From contig USEV01000042.1 of the NCBI GenBank assembly GCA_900553825.1, positions 1-7,075 on the forward strand: DNA of 7,075 nt, written 5' to 3'. Source of the DNA: an uncultured Eubacteriales bacterium. GTDB lineage: Bacteria > Bacillota > Clostridia > Christensenellales > CAG-917. Positions 7,025 through 7,075 of the stretch are shown here, in pieces (the first letter of the stretch is position 1; every line of letters begins with the position of its first letter). The position numbers and the translations under genes were made by a program. The notes beneath the pieces were generated by a model. The model did no database searches. It saw nothing but the letters and a program-made list of their open reading frames with translations, and was not told the DNA's origin.

Positions 7025-7075
7025 CTGTCTCTTATACACATCTCCAAGCCCACGAGACGTAGAGGAATCTCGTAT
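7025..7075. other. Illumina Nextera adapter read-through (library artefact)
   Basis: Positions 7025-7043 are CTGTCTCTTATACACATCT, the exact 19-base Tn5 mosaic end used in Nextera kits. Positions 7044-7058 match the read-2 adapter CCGAGCCCACGAGAC except for G to A at 7046. Positions 7059-7066 (GTAGAGGA) equal the Nextera index N712. Positions 7067-7075 (ATCTCGTAT) begin the P7 sequence. The order and spacing are exactly those of an i7 read-through, so this is untrimmed adapter assembled onto the contig and not a transposon. Genome sequence ends at or just before 7024. Confidence 0.98.

Noticed and set aside
7025..7043. End of a Tn5/IS50-like transposon
   Set aside because: The mosaic end is followed by read-2 adapter, index and P7 sequence in library order, so it comes from tagmentation library preparation.

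Overview
The window is 7,075 bases of fairly GC-rich DNA whose real protein-coding content lies entirely on the minus strand. Strong AAGGAGG/GGAGG ribosome binding sites, sigma-70/sigma-A type promoters, a Bacillota-like 6S RNA candidate and large secreted, membrane-anchored proteins suggest an uncultured or poorly characterised member of the Clostridia (Bacillota). This taxonomic guess comes from general features and not from a marker gene.

Layout, left to right. Positions 1-2217 (minus) hold the N-terminal 739 codons of an MMPL/RND-superfamily exporter, cut by the left edge. Positions 2218-2355 are a 138-base intergenic region. It has a small hairpin just after the upstream stop codon, and a 13-bp hairpin plus U-run that reads as an intrinsic terminator in the minus direction and sits almost against the exporter's Shine-Dalgarno. 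Positions 2356-6642 (minus) hold one very large gene (1,428 codons) for a secreted protein with a C-terminal membrane anchor. It carries two complete calcineurin-like metallophosphoesterase domains, separated by about 540 residues of unrecognised sequence and a fibronectin-III/purple-acid-phosphatase-like segment. Positions 6643-6877 are a divergent intergenic region with a candidate promoter for the phosphoesterase (minus) and a very good promoter facing right (TTGCAA, 17-base spacer, extended -10 TATAAT). From about 6878 the plus strand looks like the 5' three-quarters of a 6S RNA (ssrS).

The last 51 bases (7025-7075) are not biological. They are an untrimmed Illumina Nextera read-through: Tn5 mosaic end, read-2 adapter, an 8-base index identical to N712, and the start of the P7 sequence. 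The window is therefore the end of a contig, and the 6S-like gene is truncated by the library artefact and not by evolution.

How the parts may work together: both proteins are cell-envelope proteins, one exporting an amphiphile or lipid-like substrate and the other hydrolysing phosphoesters outside the membrane. The terminator between them argues against simple co-transcription, so a shared pathway is only a possibility. The most biologically interesting item is the tandem two-domain phosphoesterase with different metal-ligand sets. I did not find a convincing new defence, mobile or regulatory system. No CRISPR array, insertion sequence, complete tRNA or rRNA was seen.
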